Source: Novosphingobium sp. (GTDB lineage: Bacteria; Pseudomonadota; Alphaproteobacteria; Sphingomonadales; Sphingomonadaceae). From it: a stretch of DNA of 15,546 nucleotides. Location of the stretch: contig JAIXYF010000104.1 in the NCBI GenBank assembly GCA_027490345.1, positions 1 to 15,546 on the forward strand, in the 5' to 3' direction. Under the pieces are notes generated by a model. The model had not been told where the DNA came from and did not search any database. It was given only the letters and a program-made list of their open reading frames with translations. Below are positions 13,896 through 15,546 of this stretch, one piece after another; within the stretch, counting starts at the first letter, position 1; each line of letters begins with the position of its first letter. Position numbers and translations under genes: made by a program.

Positions 13896-14339
13896 TCAGG
13901 CCGCGGCAGCGAGGCTTGCTCCGTCACTCAGCGCGAAGAGATTGAGCACCATCACCATCTTGTCTTCGATCGCGGCGAGCCCTTCAAGGAAGGGGACCAC
14001 GCTGTCGTTGCCCACGCCCGGCGGCGGGGCCTGCAGCGTCTGATCGGGCACGGTGACGATATCGCTGACCGAATCGACGATCCAGCCGCCAACCTGTGCA
14101 CCCAGCTGCGTGACGATGATCGCGTGGCGCGGCGTGGGTTCGGTGGCGCGCCAGCCAAGGCGGGCAGCCAGATCGACCACCGGCAGCACCGTGCCGCGCA
14201 AGTTGACGACGCCCGCGACATAGTGCGGCACGCGTGGCAGGCGCGTGGTCGGCGTCCAGGCGCGGATTTCGCGGATCGACATGATATCGAGCCCGAAGAC
14301 CTGGCCTTCGACCTCGAAGGTGATGAGTTCGCGGATCAT
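13896..14339 (-). CDS. cheW: Chemotaxis coupling protein CheW
   Basis: A 147-aa CheW-domain adaptor linking chemoreceptors to the kinase CheA. Visible hallmarks are ELITFEVEGQVFGLDIMSIREI (strands that open the SH3-like fold), LPRVPHYVAGVVNLRGTVLPVVDLAARLGW (the core block, including the conserved NLRG), and GWIVDSVSDIVTVPDQTLQAPP. ATG 14339 is preferred, because AAGGAA lies eight to nine bases upstream and the protein then begins just before the first strand; the longer frame would overlap cheY. It ends in a short Ala tail. It is 25 bases after cheY and 49 before the DxxxQ gene, so all are probably cotranscribed. No cheA is inside the window. Confidence 0.93.
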   Translation of the reverse strand: MIRELITFEVEGQVFGLDIMSIREIRAWTPTTRLPRVPHYVAGVVNLRGTVLPVVDLAARLGWRATEPTPRHAIIVTQLGAQVGGWIVDSVSDIVTVPDQTLQAPPPGVGNDSVVPFLEGLAAIEDKMVMVLNLFALSDGASLAAAA

Positions 14340-14364
14340 CGTGAGCGTTCCTTGGACAAGCGGA

Positions 14365-14736
14365 TCAGTGGGCAACGCGGCGCACGGCGGCGACGAGTTT
14401 GGCGGCATCGAAGGGCTTGACGATCCAGCCAGTGGCGCCAGCTTCTCGCGCGCGGGCTTTCTTCTCGTCCGAGCTTTCGGTGGTAAGCACTAGGATCGGC
14501 CGGTCGCGATGGCGGGTGCCTTCGCGCAGGCGCTCGATCAGCCCGAAGCCATCGAGCCGCGGCATGTTGATATCGGTGATGACGACATCAACCTCGTTGA
14601 GCGCCAGCCAATCGAGCGCGGCGAGGCCGTCTTCGGCCTGGGCCACTTCGAAGCCTTGCGTCGAGAGCGCGTGGTTGAGAAGCGCCCGCATGCTCGGGCT
14701 GTCGTCTACGGTCAGGATTCGGGTGGTCTGGGTCAT
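14365..14736 (-). CDS. cheY: Chemotaxis response regulator CheY
   Basis: A 123-aa single receiver domain with no output domain, expected to be phosphorylated by CheA and to bind the flagellar switch. The full set of receiver residues is present: Asp11-Asp12 in ILTVDDSPSMR, phospho-acceptor Asp55 in VVITDINMPRLDG, Thr85/Thr86 in LVLTTESS, and Lys107 in WIVKPFD. The DSPSMR and TDINMP forms are typical of CheY rather than of transcriptional regulators. It lies between cheD (21 bases upstream) and cheW (25 downstream). The ribosome site upstream is weak. The adjacent DxxxQ protein could be its phosphatase (inference). Confidence 0.94.
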   Translation of the reverse strand: MTQTTRILTVDDSPSMRALLNHALSTQGFEVAQAEDGLAALDWLALNEVDVVITDINMPRLDGFGLIERLREGTRHRDRPILVLTTESSDEKKARAREAGATGWIVKPFDAAKLVAAVRRVAH

Positions 14737-14757
14737 GCTGAGGCTCGCTTGTTGGGA

Positions 14758-15321
14758 TCAGAAGAGTTCGACATCGCCGGACGCGCGGTCCGGACGGGCG
14801 GTGGGGTTGACCGGCGGGGCAAGGCGATCCTCGACCGTGCGGAAGCGGATCTGGCCTGAGGCCGGGCGGAAATCGACACGGCGGGCGTTGGTCCCGCCAA
14901 GGTCTTCGCGCAGCACCACGATGCCTTCGCGGCGCAGGAAGACCTGCGCAAACTCGGCATTGGCGGTGCCGATGCGCATCATGTTGCGATTGACGTTGGC
15001 CCCGCCATAAAGATGCGCCTTGAGCCGCGATTTGCGCGCGCCGTAGCCAAGCATCTGGTTGACCAGCAGCTCCATCAGATAGACGCCGTAGTGCTCGTCC
15101 ACCGCCGTTGTCGCGGCCAGCGCGGCGGGCGGTTCGGACAGCAGGAAGTGGTTCATCCCGCCAACCCGCGCTTCGGGATCATAGAGGCACGAGGCGACGC
15201 AGCTGCCGAGCACGGTCGAGAATTCGATATGCGGCTCGCTGCTGACGAGGGCCTGGCCCTGCATCACCGTGACGCGTTCGATGGGGCGTTCCAGCGCACC
15301 GGGAATGGGACGTTCGAACAT
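14758..15321 (-). CDS. cheD: Chemoreceptor glutamine deamidase CheD
   Basis: A 187-aa enzyme that deamidates specific glutamines in chemoreceptors and, in some species, is controlled by CheY-P/CheC. The cysteine-hydrolase core is visible in FSTVLGSCVASCLYDPEARVGG followed by MNHFLL: nucleophile Cys41, His58, and Ser35/Thr36 at the third catalytic position. Later blocks are KAHLYGGANV, IGTANAEFAQVFL, and GGTNARRVDFRPASGQ (the conserved GG..GR.v.F...tG). Start ATG 15321 is four bases after the cheB stop, a translational-coupling distance; the longer frame is antisense-like read-through in cheB. The C-terminal ~25 residues (PPVNPTARPDRASGDVELF) form an extra flexible tail beyond the core domain. 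Confidence 0.93.
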   Translation of the reverse strand: MFERPIPGALERPIERVTVMQGQALVSSEPHIEFSTVLGSCVASCLYDPEARVGGMNHFLLSEPPAALAATTAVDEHYGVYLMELLVNQMLGYGARKSRLKAHLYGGANVNRNMMRIGTANAEFAQVFLRREGIVVLREDLGGTNARRVDFRPASGQIRFRTVEDRLAPPVNPTARPDRASGDVELF

Positions 15322-15325
15322 GGCT

Positions 15326-15546
15326 TCAGGCCGCCTTGCTGAAGGCGTGGCGGGCGATATTGCCGATCGGTGCGACGACCCCGGCCGCGCCGAGCGCAAT
15401 GGCCGCACGCGGCATGCCGAACACGGTGCAGGTCGCCTCGTCCTGCGCGATGGTGCGTGCACCGGCCCGGGCAAGGGCCAACAGCCCCTCCGCGCCATCG
15501 GTGCCCATCCCGGTGAGCAGGATGCCGACTGCGCCGCCGCCGACGA
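15326..15546 (-). CDS. cheB: Chemotaxis methylesterase/glutamine deamidase CheB (C-terminal end, cut by window)
   Basis: This is the last ~72 residues of CheB; the 5' part lies beyond the window edge, and the frame is open to it. The methylesterase domain is recognised by ILLTGMGTDGAEGL, which holds the catalytic Asp of the Ser-His-Asp triad. Next comes ARTIAQDEATCTVFGMPRAA, the highly conserved 'A.diaQD..scvvfGMP..A' block, and the closing GAAGVVAPIGNIAR. The full protein would remove methyl groups from chemoreceptors. Whether the N-terminal receiver domain is present cannot be seen. CheD starts four bases after its stop. Confidence 0.93.
   Translation of the reverse strand, partial: VGGGAVGILLTGMGTDGAEGLLALARAGARTIAQDEATCTVFGMPRAAIALGAAGVVAPIGNIARHAFSKAA

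Overview
The window is high-GC and densely coded, and the protein families point to an alphaproteobacterium, most likely a sphingomonad such as Novosphingobium or a relative. The clues are a single-cysteine DksA, a DUF1674/SDHAF4-type protein, an exported COG4798-type methyltransferase, and a cheB-cheD-cheY-cheW cluster followed by a small DxxxQ protein. The assignment rests on family resemblance read by eye, not on a database search. There are 18 protein genes (two cut by the window ends) and one tRNA. No gap between genes exceeds 300 bases; the largest is about 260 bases, between the dksA start and the Sel1-repeat gene.

Layout. Positions 1-1871 (+) hold the end of an amino-acid/GABA-type permease, then a CoA-transferase/acetyl-CoA hydrolase one base downstream. 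Positions 1866-3336 (-) hold an N-carbamoylputrescine amidase, folK and tRNA-Lys(UUU), packed so tightly that the tRNA overlaps the ends of both flanking genes. Positions 3461-4327 (-) encode an exported methyltransferase-like protein, and msrA lies divergent at 4483-5010 (+). A 90-bp REPIN-like element at 5032-5121 follows msrA and supplies the stop codon of rsmB (5115-6398, -). The small SDH assembly factor gene (6470-6646, +) is divergent from rsmB. Next come an orphan oligopeptide-type solute-binding protein (6684-8177, -), a PilZ-domain protein (8286-8669, -) and dksA (8879-9337, -). The Sel1-repeat protein (9598-9948, +), a glutathione transferase (9979-10650, -) and an ABC-F ATPase (10772-12652, +) follow.

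The right end (12672-15546, all -) is a signalling block. Transcription runs cheB (cut by the window edge), cheD, cheY, cheW, then a 90-aa protein with a CheZ/CheT-like DxxxQ motif, then a perfect 31-nt palindrome, then a stand-alone ParA-family ATPase. CheB and CheD adapt the receptors, CheW couples receptors to CheA, CheY is the output regulator, and the DxxxQ protein is a candidate CheY-phosphate phosphatase. The ParA could position chemotaxis clusters or serve something unrelated.

The best leads are the DxxxQ protein, the tRNA-Lys that overlaps two genes, and the REP/REPIN-like palindromes sharing the core GGGACAGTCCC. The remainder is ordinary housekeeping chromosome. I saw no CRISPR array, prophage, insertion sequence or transposase.
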